Of a stretch of DNA of 64,000 nucleotides, positions 52,311-63,079 are shown piece after piece. The DNA is from Incurvaria masculella (Eukaryota; Arthropoda; Insecta; Lepidoptera; Incurvariidae): contig OX335659.1 of assembly GCA_946894095.1 (NCBI GenBank), positions 8,501,501-8,565,500 on the forward strand, written 5' to 3'. The notes beneath the pieces are model-generated. The model was not told the DNA's origin, did no database searches, and saw nothing but the letters and a program-made list of their open reading frames with translations. Positions within the stretch are counted from its first letter, which is position 1. The number at the start of each line of letters is the position of its first letter. A program made the position numbers and the translations under genes.

Positions 52311-52593
52311 AATCAGCGGCGGATTTATAAATTTGCCGCCAGTAGGCTTTTGTAAATTATGCCGCCCCTACCGATCTCTACACTTCAATACCCTAGTTCA
52401 CAATAACATGAATTACCATTTATTTGTCAATGAATCTGTGACATTATGATTTGTGTACTAGTCCTAATCACACGACCTCTTTGTGGAAGGGTACTTTCGG
52501 CTTTGGGAGCAAGGAAATTTTTTTTAAAATTTGCCGCCCCTAAAACCTGCCGCCCTAGGCTCTAGCCTACTCAGCCTGCTGGTAAATCTGCCA
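52311..52593. mobile_element. hAT-like MITE (about 280 bp)
   Basis: Ends CAGCGGCGGATTTATAAATT and, inverted, GGTAAATCTGCCACTG. CAGNGGCGGATTTA ends are usual for hAT-type elements. Candidate 8-bp flanks (GGAATAAT, GATAATAT) are similar but not identical. CCGCCCCTA words occur at both sides. Confidence 0.6.
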
Positions 52594-52985
52594 CTGGATA
52601 ATATTAATAAACTAAATGCTGGGTGATGTGGAATGTAGTCAGTCAGCCATCAATACTTTTATTTAGCGAAATTCTCATAAAACACCCCAAAGTTCAGAAA
52701 AATTTTCAGCGATGGATCGAATGCCATTCTCCGTGTTATGTGCATTAAATATATGGACGAATTAACGTGATCGATATTGCTGCGATAATATCTCGAAAGT
52801 TTATATACTTTGATATGGTATGCAGGATTATATGGTAAGTACTGCAATCCCCGGCGATATGATAAGCGTCGCTTCACGGCCGTTATTTGTGATAGTAACG
52901 CTTTCGATATGACGGACGTAACGCAGACAGGTAATACCTAACGAATGTGTAGTTGCTAACATCGTTACGGTACAAGTTGCTAAGG

Positions 52986-53037
52986 GAGTTTGTTAATAGA
53001 GATTTGACATGGATGTCAAATCCCTATTAACAAACTG
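52986..53037. repeat. Perfect-type short hairpin
   Basis: Arms AGTTTGTTAATAGAGATTTG and CAAATCCCTATTAACAAACT pair with one mismatch around a 4-6 base loop (ACATGGATGT region). It directly precedes an S1 fragment. Confidence 0.8.
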
Positions 53038-53044
53038 TGTTGCA

Positions 53045-53135
53045 ACCGCTACTAGGTGGTAGGGTTTAAGCCCGCCCGGGTTGGTGCCATCGCATTGGAT
53101 AAAAAGATGGTCGAAGCGGCAATGAAAAATTGAGA
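53045..53135 (+). mobile_element. SINE S1 body fragment
   Basis: CTACTAGGTGGTAGGGTTTA to TGGTCGAAGCGGCAATGAAA, both ends missing. Confidence 0.75.
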
Positions 53136-53694
53136 CATTGAACTTCATTGAACATTTGAGCCTCGAAAGCCTGATGTCCCGAAAAAAGGTGAGCGAAAAG
53201 TGCGAGCTCTGGCAGAAAATCCAAACTTGGAGTTAGTAGTAGGCATTTCTATTTGATTATTACTATTATATATTTTCTGTCTCCGGTCCAGTGGAAGACG
53301 GACTTGCGCACCAAGGATTCCACATTGTATATAAAATATTTTCGAAAGATTTTTTGTGGAAATTCAATTGAACAAGAATCGATTTAATTAACAGGCATCA
53401 CGTTCTCTTGATACCCTGCAAAACGTTCGCAAAGTTTCTGTATGAGGATACTTAACATTCTAATTTTGGCGTTTAGTAAGATTATATAAGTTAGATTTTA
53501 TGAAACAAACGAGCGATAGAATAACCGTCTCGCTAAAAAGTAATTTGAAAATGTTGTTGAATTACTTGAGATCACTTTCGCTATTTTGAAACACCTTACG
53601 TAGCCGTGCGAGCCAAGGGTGTTCCTGGCATGACACTTTCCATATCCAGTTACATAAAAGAAACTTCAACTAATTAAGTATAGTTTTTAGTATT
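53136..53694. other. Unassigned intergenic sequence
   Basis: No gene or recognised repeat seen. Confidence 0.4.
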
Positions 53695-54118
53695 AATCAG
53701 GTACGTCGCTTATTCCAAGGAATGTGATATGTATGTATGTATAATCGACCCTGAAGCAAGGACACATTGATTGAAGAAAGAGCCCAGTAAAAAAAAAATA
53801 ACAAAAAAAAATAACCGACTTCAAAGAAAAAGCACTAAAAAGTAAAAAATAATTTCCATTTTTGTAGTTACGATTTTTGTTATTTTTTGAGTCGGCGTCA
53901 GCCGGGCACGCGCTGCGCCAATCAAGAGAACCTTGGCTACCTTGACTGACACCTTTTTTGAACCTTTTTTGAAGTCGGTTAAACAGAACTACTTTACGAA
54001 TATACTGCAAGGTTGGACCCGAACCAGCAAAACATACCATCCTAGGCTCTTTCTTCAATTAATGTGTCCTTGCTTCATGGTCGATTATACATTCATACAT
54101 ATCACATTCTATTCCCTA
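53695..54118. mobile_element. Inverted SINE S2 pieces with a nested TIR element
   Basis: S2 tail at 53701-53785 (TGATATGTATGTATGTATAA, AAGAAAGAGCCCAG) is repeated inverted at 54046-54115 (GGCTCTTTCTTCAATTAATG, CATACATATCACATTC). Between them 53813-53979 is bounded by AACCGACTTCAAAG and TTTTGAAGTCGGTTA, a separate inserted element. Confidence 0.7.
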
Positions 54119-55194
54119 ATGGCCTAAATATCATAAGTGATCAGCGTCTCATTAATGCAAGTCGAAATAATGATGGACGCACTCATTTTCGATATCAGGG
54201 TGAATTTTCATAACATTTTCCTCATAATGTACTTCATTTAAGACCTGTTTACGAGTGCTGTTTATTTCTGTTTACGCACTTGCAACAAATGACGTCATTG
54301 ATTGTGATTGATGAGCGATGATTAAACCAGACGATTTAATCATTGCTCATGAAGATTTCCCTCATAATAAGAACCTGGGTTTCTTCAAACATGGTTTGAA
54401 GAAGCACCTGGCATTGTTTTCGCCGCTCCTGTGAAAATTCACTAGCCAATGGGCATCGTCAGCGCCTCTTATCTGAGCTCCTGGCGTAAGCCATAAAGAG
54501 GCCCGCAGGCAAAGTGAAGGCGGCTGCGGAGGAGGCGAGTCTGCACCTACCGCGCGTGATACCTGCTGACTAACGACGAACGCGTTATCTGTGTAACGAC
54601 TCGTTATCTAACGAATGTCGCCGCAGCTCCGCATCGTAATCCATCGCCGCTTATCGATCTCATTATCTTTCGCTATTTATCGCTTATTATTCGGAGTCGG
54701 ACTACAGCGACAATGTTGCTGCCAATGCGATAAGGTGTCGAGATATGACTATATGCATATACGAAGTTACATAGTAACTCGGAAAGTTTTGAGACAAAGA
54801 AAAACATTTTATGCAATGAAATGTACATTTAAATTTATTATTTTTTTAAGTAAAATTTTATTTTGCTTTCAATTAATATGTCCATCTAAAAAGATTATAA
54901 TGTAAAAACTAAATTGTTTTAAGTAAGTAAAATTTAAAATATTCCAAAAATTTTTTATGCTTCAAATGTCGATCGCAGATTCGTAAATATTAAGGTACTA
55001 CATAAGCTCAGGTGCTCAGAAAAGCCAAATTCACTACAAAACCATTTTGACTAACTTGCCACAACGTTGTGGTAGCTAAATTTATATTTAATTTGTATTT
55101 AATATAAATACTGCGAATTAAATACGAGCCCACTTTATGTATGTGCGAGCCCATATCGCTAGGTAGACGCTTCGTTCTATTCTAACGGCGGGAA
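54119..55194. other. Unassigned intergenic sequence
   Basis: Contains a 16-bp hairpin at about 54311-54350 (GAGCGATGATTAAA / TTTAATCATTGCTC). No gene seen. Confidence 0.4.
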
Positions 55195-55870
55195 AAAAAT
55201 AACAAGAGTGCGCCATTCTTAGCTTCTAGCTGAATATCAGGGATGGTAGAGTGGATTTTTAGAAGCATTTTCGGTCAAGGAACATGGGCGCGAAAACGAA
55301 GTTTTCTATCCAAAATATGTTTTTGAAATATTTGAGAAACAATTGACAAGAGTGCGCCATTCTTAGCTTCTAGCTGGATATCAGGGATGTTATAGTGGAT
55401 TTTTAGAAGCATTTTTGGTCAAGGAACATGGGCGCGAAAACGAAGTTTTCTATCCAAATGATTTTTCGCTCCGCTCAGGACCTTCTGCGCGAGCTTTCGT
55501 CTCCGCACTTCTAAAAAACACTCTAGGGATGACGCACACCAACATGTAATGTCGGGGTGGCTAAGTCGGTTTTGGAGCAATACGAGTACAGAAATTGTTA
55601 ATTTTACCCTATATTATGGGAAATTACGTGTTGGCAAATTACGTGGGTACATTTTACCTGCAATATGAATTTGTCAACATGACCTGTTCGCGTCGGAATA
55701 CAGAACGAACGTTAATATTGCTGACGGGATTTCATATTTTCAAAAAAATATTTTGGAGAGAAAACTTCGTTTTCGTGCCCATGTTCCTTGACCAAAAATG
55801 CTTCTAAAAATCCACTCTACCGTCCCTAATATCCAGCTAGAAGCTAAGAATGGCGCACTCTTGTAAATTT
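55195..55870. repeat. Foldback repeat: two direct copies and one inverted copy of about 120 bp
   Basis: AAGAGTGCGCCATTCTTAGC ... AAGTTTTCTATCCAAA occurs at 55202-55315 and 55349-55460, and in reverse at 55757-55862 (ending GCTAAGAATGGCGCACTCTT). Spacing between direct starts is about 147 bp. Confidence 0.85.
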
Positions 55871-56073
55871 CACCCTAATGGCGTACTATTCTAGAGGAGT
55901 TCATACAAAATAACAATTGTTGAAATAAACCCAAAAAGGGAATAGTTGATGAACTTAAATTATTTTAGGTACTTAGGTATAATTTGGCATATCCTTACAG
56001 ACAGGTTCCTGTCCATGAAACTTTGATGAACATTTGATTGCTATTTGAAAAATGTAACCGTAGCAAATTAAGC

Positions 56074-56372
56074 CTGGTATTCACCAAGTGTTGATTTTTT
56101 TTAATCGACACTTAAAGGGCCTTTATTACTGAAGTGCTGATTATATTGTACTGGTATCGATTACGAGATGGTAATAAAGGCCCTTTAATGTGAGGATTAA
56201 GCTAATCATTACTTGGTGGAAGAGACTCGGGCCTATTTCACCTAATGCTGATTAGCTTAATCGCCACATATTAAGGGCATTTCTTGGCAGCTTGTAATCA
56301 ATACCAGTACAAGACTATCAGCACTCTAGTAATAAAGGCTCTTTTAGTATCGTTTAAAATAAATCAGCACCC
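56074..56372. mobile_element. MITE family C, full palindrome
   Basis: TTCACCAAGTGTTGATTTTT on the left to AAAATAAATCAGCACCC on the right, mirrored about 56215. Halves match 8479-8640 and 50705-51000. Confidence 0.85.
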
Positions 56373-56592
56373 TTTTAAATATTATTATTTTTTAATTTTA
56401 CCTATTTGTTGTTGTAGCGGCAAAATAAATACACACTCTGTGAAAATTTCAGCTCTCTACCTATTACGGTTCATATGATACAGCCCTGTGACAGACGGAC
56501 AGACGGACGGACGGACGGACGGGCGGACGGACGGACAGCGGAGGCTTAGTAATAGGGTTCCGTTTTCACCCTTTGGGTACGGAACCCTAAAA
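56373..56592 (+). mobile_element. Family G element, 5'-truncated
   Basis: GGCAAAATAAATACACACTC, a GACG tract at about 56504-56536, and GGGTACGGAACCCTAAAAAG. It abuts a MITE B fragment. Confidence 0.85.
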
Positions 56593-56737
56593 AGGAACTG
56601 TTATTTATACTTCCAACGTATTTATGGGACAAACCAGATTTTTATTAAACTAAAATGATGTTCCTTAAGTGTGGAAACATGAACTATTCATATTTAGCGA
56701 CGAATTCGAACTCACTCTTACCTCAATGGGCCCCAGC
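56593..56737. mobile_element. MITE family B, right part
   Basis: GGAACTGTTATTTATACTTC through CTCACTCTTACCTCAATGGG then CCCC. The left terminus is missing, truncated at the family G border. Confidence 0.75.
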
Positions 56738-56814
56738 TCTGACCTTCTAGGATTCATCTCTGCATATTGGCGACCAGATTGATATTCTGTCGACCTGAAC
56801 TTCGGAGGCCGTTG

Positions 56815-56900
56815 TCTGTTGTCTTGTCCGTATCTTCCATCCAGTTCAATGCAGCCGAGGAATATAAGAAAGGTCCTGGCATAGCACCTAGTTTCCATGT
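56815..56900 (+). mobile_element. SINE S1 fragment
   Basis: TCCATCCAGTTCAATGCAGC and AAAGGTCCTGGCATAGCACC. Confidence 0.65.
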
Positions 56901-57440
56901 GGGGTCTTACGCTAATATCTGACGGTAAGTCTGATATTAGTCATCATATCCAGTAATATGAAAAAAATGTCCAGTCATATAAAAAAAGGTTCAGATACCT
57001 TGGTGGAGTATTGTTTGCATCGGTGGGACGAATCAGCAAAACACCTGCTTGACTCTTTGTGCTCGAAACAGCCCGCCGTGGCGTGTGTCTCGTAGACGAC
57101 GACGCCGGGGAATACCAGAATATTTCCAAACCCTTCATTTCCAAAGGGATGTAGTAGTGTTTCTCTATGCCCAACATGTATCTACGCAGCCGTATCCCTC
57201 CATCCCTCATCTACCATCATAAGTCAGCCATTTATTGTCCACATTGCTTATGAAGACCTATGTACCAGACCGGACGGCATGGTTTTTGCAGCCCCTGTGA
57301 ACTTTGGAAAGCCCATGGGCGACTTCGGGAACCCCTTTATTGGCCTGACATGCGCGATATACGCGAGTAACACGTATTATTTGTTGATTTATTACATGAG
57401 AGAAAATGTTCTAACCTTTTTTTTTTGTGGCGTAATAAAG
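56901..57440. other. Unassigned intergenic sequence
   Basis: No gene seen. Ends at the target site of the 57.4-kb retrotransposon. Confidence 0.4.
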
Positions 57441-57451
57441 AATTTTCAATC

Positions 57452-60400
57452 TTCTTCTTCTTCTTCTTTTTAGCAGGGATATTATATCCCGGTTGGCAAT
57501 CGGTCCCTTCAGAGACTCATTTCTGCCAGCGTCACGTTATGAAATATGTATATATTTATATATTTTATATATTTTTTCTTCTTTACTTGAATATTATATT
57601 GTCAGTTATTATTTTTGTTCTTTCTTCTTTTTTCACATTCTTCAGTTTTTTGTTGAATTGTTTATTTTCCTTTTAGATAAGTATTTTATTTTTATTTTTG
57701 TTTATATTTTTATTTTATTGGATTTTATGAATGATGAAATTATTCTTAAAACAGATGTATTAGAGCTTACCAGAAGGCTTTGTAAATTAGTGGGTAGAGG
57801 AATATTAAATTTTGATAATTGCTCATATAAAGGAATTGTTTTATTATTGATTGGGCATGCAAAAATAATATGTTCAGAGGTACCATCCTCCAGTCCACAT
57901 TCACACAGTGATGAATCTTTTATACGTAGTTTAGCTAGATGAACCGGAGTGCAGACATGACCGATTCTAAGTCTGCTTATTACTGAAGTCTCTAATTTAT
58001 TTAATTTAAGTTTGTGAAACCATGGTTTTGAAGGAATATCGGGTTGGATTTTAAAATAGTATCTACCCTTATGGACACTAGTTCTTTTCCATAGTTTGAG
58101 CCACATGTTAGCGAGATGGACTTTCGAAAGATTTACTAGATCATAGCAGTAGTTTTTATAGTTTGATTTATCCCCTCTGATAACCGCGTCTTTTGCACAA
58201 TCATCAGCAATACTATTACCAGCTATTGAAGTATGACTTGGAACCCAGGTTATTACAACATCTATATTATTCAAAGATAATTCATACAATATCTCTCTAA
58301 TTTGTATAACTAAAGTACTGTGAATTCGGCTTTTGAAAGGATTTTGTAAAATAGATTGAAGCGAGCTTCGAGAATCTGATATTATAAGAATCTGTTTCAT
58401 TGAACGATTTGATTCAATATAATGTAATGCTTCAAGAATTGCACTGACCTCCCCTGTAAAGACTGAAGCTTCTGGAGGGCTCTTTGTTTTACATATTGCG
58501 TTAGTATTGTGGTGAAAGAATGCTGAACCTACGCTACCTTCCTGTGTTAATTTTGATGCATCAGTATAAATATATTGCCAGTTTTGGTAGTGTTCCTGTA
58601 ACCAGGCATTAAATTTAGTATTAGCGGCTGGAGAGTCTTTATCAATATCAATATTAGTTATTACTTTAGGGGAAAAAATTAAGGCTTTATAAGAGGACTC
58701 AAATAATGGAAGAGTTTCAGATCTATGCGTTGGAGCTTTAAGGTTACGGAATTTACGATAACTTTTTACTAGTCTAGGAGATACTTTATTTTCCCAGTAT
58801 GGTTTGTTAAGTGTATAAACAGATAAAAGTTGAAGTTTGGGGATCAATGGATGATTAGAAAATTGAATGGTTCTAAAGAGATATCTATCAGAAAGACATT
58901 GTCTGCGAAGGTGAAGAGGAGGATCTACAGTTTCCACTTGTAAAGCATTAATTGGAGACGACTTCATCGCTCCAGTGATAATTCTAAGACATTTCGACTG
59001 GATCAAGTTTAGATTATTAAGTGCCTTACAGTTAGAGGGCTCAAAGAGAAATGTACCATAGTCAAGATGACTGCGGATCAATGCATTATAAACCAATTTT
59101 AGTGTGAAAGGATGAGCTCCCCACCACACACCGGCAAGAGATCGGATAATATTTATATTCTTTTCACACTTTTCTGAGATTAATTTCATATGGTCTATTC
59201 CTGTCAATTTTGAGTCTAAAACTACACCTAAAAATTTAATCTTATTTTTTTGTTGGATTTGAACATCGTGGCTATAAATGGAGAACATTGGAATTACTCG
59301 TTTTCTAGTAAAGGTAACAATATTACTTTTATTTGCAGACAGATCTAAACCATGTTCTGACAGCCAATTGTTCAAAGAAGCAATGGCTGAGTTTATAGAA
59401 TCAGCTGCTTTAGGAATGGACTTGTTGGCAATATAAATAAGAAGGTCATCAGCATATTGCAAGACACGACAAAAAGGGTTTACGCTGGTTTCAAGATCAT
59501 TTGTATACAGGTTGTACAATATCGGGCTTAAAACAGAACCCTGAGGGAGTCCTTTCCAAATTGTTCTGATGAGAGGTTGTCGATCAGTTACTGATAATTC
59601 GATAGTTCTTTGGACAAGCAGATTATGAATAAAAAGAACCATTTTTTTTGGGATATTAAGACTTAGCATTTTTTGTCTGAGAATTGTGAGTTGAACATTA
59701 TCATAGGCAGCAGAAATATCTAAAAAGGCAGCTACTATTGATTCATCGCGACTAAAAGCTAAGCGGGTATCAGTTGTAAAAATGCTGAGATTGTCCATAG
59801 TACTTTTACCTTTTCTAAATCCAAACTGACTATTCGCTAATAATCCTTTGCTCTCTACTATCCACTCAAGCCTATTTTTAATCATATGTTCCGTTATCTT
59901 GGCCAAAACCAATGAAAGGGCAATTGGACGATAAGAGGATCCTAAATTAGGATCTTTTTTTGGTTTTAGAATGGGAATGATAATTTGAGTTTTCCAAGTT
60001 ATAGGAATTTCACCAGAATCTATTATTAGATTGATTAACTTCAGGAAATATAATAATGAAAAGTCATTCAAATGTTTAATAAATGAATATGGTATACCGT
60101 CAATGCCGGGAGTTGAATCTGTTACATAATTTAAAACATTTTTTAATTCTTTTAAAGAGTATGGTTCATCCATATCATCATTAAATAATTTTGACTGATA
60201 TCTACAAGGAATTTCATTTAGTTGTGGAACTGAAGGAGGAGCTAATTTATTAAGAAATTCTTCAGACCACGAGTCTGAAAGGGGTTTGGGAAGTGAATCA
60301 TCTTTAAAAACTGATCTGTATCGATTGATGTTTTTCCAAACTAGAGAGGGAGGGGTCTGAGGTGAGAGAGAGCTGCAAAATCTTTGCCACCCTTCCCTTT

Positions 60401-60706
60401 TTTTTCCATTTAATGTAAGGGTAGTTTTGGCCTGAACCTTTCGGAGAGTTAAGTAATTCCTCTCAGACATGTTTTGAGAGTATACCAACTCAGCCGATTT
60501 TCGACTTTTTATAGCATTCGTGCATTCCGAGTCCCACCATGGGGGGGATGATCGTCTATTTAAAGCTGAATTTTTAAGTGGGATGAACGCATCGGCTGCT
60601 GCAATCAAAGCTTCAGAGAGTTGAGTATATATATTCTGAATTGAATCAATGGAGGGACTAGAAAGTTTTTTGATGCAATCATCAATAGCAGAATTTTCAA
60701 TCAATA
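57452..60706 (-). mobile_element. 5'-truncated non-LTR retrotransposon (I/R1-like group) with target-site duplication
   Basis: An 11-bp direct repeat AATTTTCAATC lies at 57441-57451 and 60707-60717 (a further copy at 60692-60702 makes the exact 5' border uncertain by 15 bases). The 3' end on the minus strand finishes CCTGCTAAAAAG followed by (AAG)n. About 245 bp of 3' UTR follow the ORF. The endonuclease domain and any ORF1 are absent, as expected of incomplete reverse transcription. Confidence 0.85.
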
Positions 60707-60719
60707 AATTTTCAATCAA
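57702..60719 (-). CDS. Retrotransposon ORF2 remnant: reverse transcriptase, RNase H, CCHC
   Basis: A 1,005-codon frame without internal stop, open to 60743 and with its first ATG only at residue 84, so the natural start was lost. RT lies at residues about 245-500: FLDISAAYD (D334), LPQGSVLSP (391-399), YADD (422-425). RNase H follows at about 715-845: YTDAS (D720), GEVSAILEAL (E757), ISDSRSS (D782), WVPSHTSIAGNSIAD (H829, D839). A C-terminal knuckle CECGLEDGTSEHIIFAC (C939, C941, H950, C955) ends it. RNase H behind RT places it in the I/R1/LOA-like group. Without endonuclease it cannot retrotranspose by itself. Confidence 0.93.
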   Translation of the reverse strand: MIENLLIENSAIDDCIKKLSSPSIDSIQNIYTQLSEALIAAADAFIPLKNSALNRRSSPPWWDSECTNAIKSRKSAELVYSQNMSERNYLTLRKVQAKTTLTLNGKKREGWQRFCSSLSPQTPPSLVWKNINRYRSVFKDDSLPKPLSDSWSEEFLNKLAPPSVPQLNEIPCRYQSKLFNDDMDEPYSLKELKNVLNYVTDSTPGIDGIPYSFIKHLNDFSLLYFLKLINLIIDSGEIPITWKTQIIIPILKPKKDPNLGSSYRPIALSLVLAKITEHMIKNRLEWIVESKGLLANSQFGFRKGKSTMDNLSIFTTDTRLAFSRDESIVAAFLDISAAYDNVQLTILRQKMLSLNIPKKMVLFIHNLLVQRTIELSVTDRQPLIRTIWKGLPQGSVLSPILYNLYTNDLETSVNPFCRVLQYADDLLIYIANKSIPKAADSINSAIASLNNWLSEHGLDLSANKSNIVTFTRKRVIPMFSIYSHDVQIQQKNKIKFLGVVLDSKLTGIDHMKLISEKCEKNINIIRSLAGVWWGAHPFTLKLVYNALIRSHLDYGTFLFEPSNCKALNNLNLIQSKCLRIITGAMKSSPINALQVETVDPPLHLRRQCLSDRYLFRTIQFSNHPLIPKLQLLSVYTLNKPYWENKVSPRLVKSYRKFRNLKAPTHRSETLPLFESSYKALIFSPKVITNIDIDKDSPAANTKFNAWLQEHYQNWQYIYTDASKLTQEGSVGSAFFHHNTNAICKTKSPPEASVFTGEVSAILEALHYIESNRSMKQILIISDSRSSLQSILQNPFKSRIHSTLVIQIREILYELSLNNIDVVITWVPSHTSIAGNSIADDCAKDAVIRGDKSNYKNYCYDLVNLSKVHLANMWLKLWKRTSVHKGRYYFKIQPDIPSKPWFHKLKLNKLETSVISRLRIGHVCTPVHLAKLRIKDSSLCECGLEDGTSEHIIFACPINNKTIPLYEQLSKFNIPLPTNLQSLLVSSNTSVLRIISSFIKSNKIKI

Positions 60720-60835
60720 AAAGTATACAAAAATATAACATTTTTATCCAGTTGCCAGTAACAGGGATTTACCTCCAAATCTGGAAGTATTATTTGGTGG
60801 GTCTCTTTGTTTTATGTAATTGTAATTAATGGCTA

Positions 60836-60885
60836 ATAATTAATACCACACCCATCGTTATGATATTCGCCCAATACGCCCCTAA
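60836..60885 (-). mobile_element. SINE S1 tail fragment
   Basis: AATACCACACCCATCGTTAT followed by GATATTCGCCCAATACG. Confidence 0.55.
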
Positions 60886-60937
60886 GTCAAGGATACATTG
60901 ATAAAAAGTCAAATATAAATAAAACCGACATGATAAA

Positions 60938-61228
60938 ACCGGCCAAGTGCGAGACGGACTCGCACACGAAGGGTTCCGTACCATGGTAAAAGATTTCATT
61001 AAAAAATCACGTTTTTTGTATGGTAGCCCCCTTTAATTTTTATTATTTATAAATCTTTATAAAATTTTTGTTGTTATAGCGGCAAAATAAATACACACTC
61101 TGTGAAATTTCAGCTGTCTATCTGCTACGGTTACTGAGATACAGCCCTGTGACAGACGGACGGACGGACGGGCAGCGGAGGCTTAGTATAAGGGTTCCGT
61201 TGGCACCCTTTGGGTACGGAACCCTAAT
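60938..61228 (+). mobile_element. Family G element, full length
   Basis: AAAACCGGCCAAGTGCGAGA at the start, GGCAAAATAAATACACACTC, a short GACG tract, and GGGTACGGAACCCTAATAAA at the end. Confidence 0.88.
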
Positions 61229-61255
61229 AAAAATAAGCTGAAATATGATTATTAA

Positions 61256-61400
61256 TATGGTTATCACATCGAGCCTGTGCTCTGCGAACATGCCAGATGC
61301 ACTACACCGCCTCAGGAGGCCCAGTATGCATCGGATTGCATTATTGTACCGCACGCGCAAGGAGTTCAAAGCTCGTTGCGTGTAGTTGCACCACAGCAGG
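61256..61400 (-). pseudogene. Non-LTR retrotransposon ORF fragment
   Basis: Minus strand reads LRVRYNNAIRCILGLLRRCS then ASGMFAEHRLDV, the same region as 45250-45432. Confidence 0.7.
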
Positions 61401-61639
61401 GCGGAGCTTTTTTAATTTTTTATTATTTCTGGGAGGGCACCGGGCAAACAAAAATTATTACTTATTTCAAAGTTTCGGGGGATTCGGGGGCTGCTCCAAC
61501 TTTACCCCGGTGCGGCGGCGGCGTGCCGCCTATGATTGTCTTTTCGAAACGATTTTTTTTTCTTACCTACAAGGGATTTTGTGGTGATATTGTCAACCGA
61601 TCTGGCAATGCTTGTGGTTCTGTCATGTATTTTGGTGCA

Positions 61640-61700
61640 TCGCCAATATCTCCGTCGCCAAGCTTTATCGCCAATATCTGCATCGCCAACATAAGCAATG
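61640..61700 (+). repeat. Minisatellite fragment, inverted relative to 61970-62065
   Basis: GCATCGCCAATATCTCCGTC and ATCGCCAATATCTGCATCGC are the complement of the 15-bp units found 300 bp downstream. Confidence 0.7.
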
Positions 61701-61779
61701 GCGACGTATCTGCGTTCCGGCCTCAGCTCTGTCGCCCCTATATGTACGAGGGAGTGCGAATGCGTGTGGTGGAGTGGGA

Positions 61780-61910
61780 CATTTAACCTAACCTAACCAA
61801 ACCCAACATAACATAACCTAACCTTACCTAACACAGCATAACCGAACCTAACCCAACATAACCTAACCTAAACTAACTCAAACTAACCTAACCTAACCCA
61901 ACATAACTTA
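61780..61910. repeat. Telomere-like CCTAA pentamer array, degenerate
   Basis: AACCTAACCTAACC and variants (CATAA, CCCAA) over about 130 bp. CCTAA/TTAGG is the insect telomere unit. The array is too degenerate and short to be a telomere. Confidence 0.75.
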
Positions 61911-61969
61911 CATACCCGGTCGTTAGCGACGGATCTGCCTCAGATGCTGCCAGACCTCAGATGCCTCGC

Positions 61970-62065
61970 CGGCGATCTCGGCGATGCATATATTGTCGAT
62001 GCAGATATTGGCGATGCAGATATTGGCGAGGCAGATGGTGGCGATGCAAATATTGGCGATGGACG
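61970..62065. repeat. 15-bp minisatellite
   Basis: About six units of GATGCAGATATTGGC. Read on the minus strand it encodes a pentapeptide series IANIC/LANIC, which is an automatic effect of a 15-bp period. Confidence 0.85.
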
Positions 62066-62918
62066 TATGGAGTACCATATATTTTAGGTTATTCCTTGAG
62101 TGTGACCATATGAACACGTTTGTTTGGCAGCATTCCATCCGAAATTCTCGCCCAAATTGAACCGGTTCTTGGAATTCCAGGAGGAATTTTTACTATTTCT
62201 GATGATTATGATTATTTTGGTCATTTGGTATATCTTAGGGCTTGGCAAAATTATACTAAGCGGTTGACAATTTTGCCAGGTTATCGGACCTTACATTGGC
62301 AGGATTCGTAATTTTGAGATGGTCACCCTTTGTTTCTCCCCATGTTTGTTTCTCTGCTACGTACCGTCATCATAGATAATATAATATTACTGCGTAATAA
62401 CCGTCATAGAAATTATAGAAACAATAAGGAGTTCCGTTTTCTGCACCTTGTTTTGTTACGCTTTTTTTGCTGCCGCCTACGAATAGTAGCTCGCAGACGA
62501 AACACAAAAACAAATAGGTGTATAGCTATATTTCAGTAACATACGGCCTCAAAATAAATTATCTAAAATATCAACCGCGAAGAACCCATCACCGCATTCC
62601 GCATTTTATTTTTCCCAGGTAAGCTGTGGTCTGCTTTACGCATCCATCCGGCCGAGTGCAGCCGATAAAGGCCCTCGTGCAAAATGCACTCTCCGTTAGT
62701 TGGCTCTAATATCTGTCGTCGACTCTCCAATTAGTTTCGATGAATGTACTCATCGCGGCGTTGTTCCGCCGTCGTTTACTCGTGCCAACAGACATCTGAT
62801 CCCCCTCCCTAGCGTTTTGTTTATGATTAGAAAGTAGCATGTGTACGAACTTGTCAAAAGGTGAAAGGTAGAAATATGGTGTTCTAAAATGTATGGAACA
62901 CCAGTTGATTAGTATAGT
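62066..62918. other. Unassigned intergenic sequence
   Basis: No recognised gene or repeat. Confidence 0.4.
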
Positions 62919-63079
62919 TCAGTCAGTCAGTTGAGTGTAGGGTGTGGGCGAGTAGAAAGTCGTCGTGTAACCTTGAATCTGTCAAAGTACCATTTGGATT
63001 CTTTATTGTTGTAATATTTAGTTGGTTGTCGGTATGTTTGCGCTGACACAATTTGTGTGTCTGCCCATGACGGCAGAAA
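62919..63079 (+). promoter_or_regulatory. Possible promoter and first exon of a plus-strand gene
   Basis: Three overlapping arthropod initiators (TCAGTCAGTCAGTT, 62919-62932), then at 63034 an ATG reading MFALTQFVCLPMTAE up to an A|GTAAGTAC donor at 63079/63080. No TATA box. The downstream exon would be outside the window, so this rests on signals alone. Confidence 0.25.

Noticed and set aside
61923..62138. Pentapeptide-repeat-like protein on the minus strand
   Set aside because: The five-residue period follows from a 15-bp minisatellite, and the frame includes unrelated flank without a credible start.
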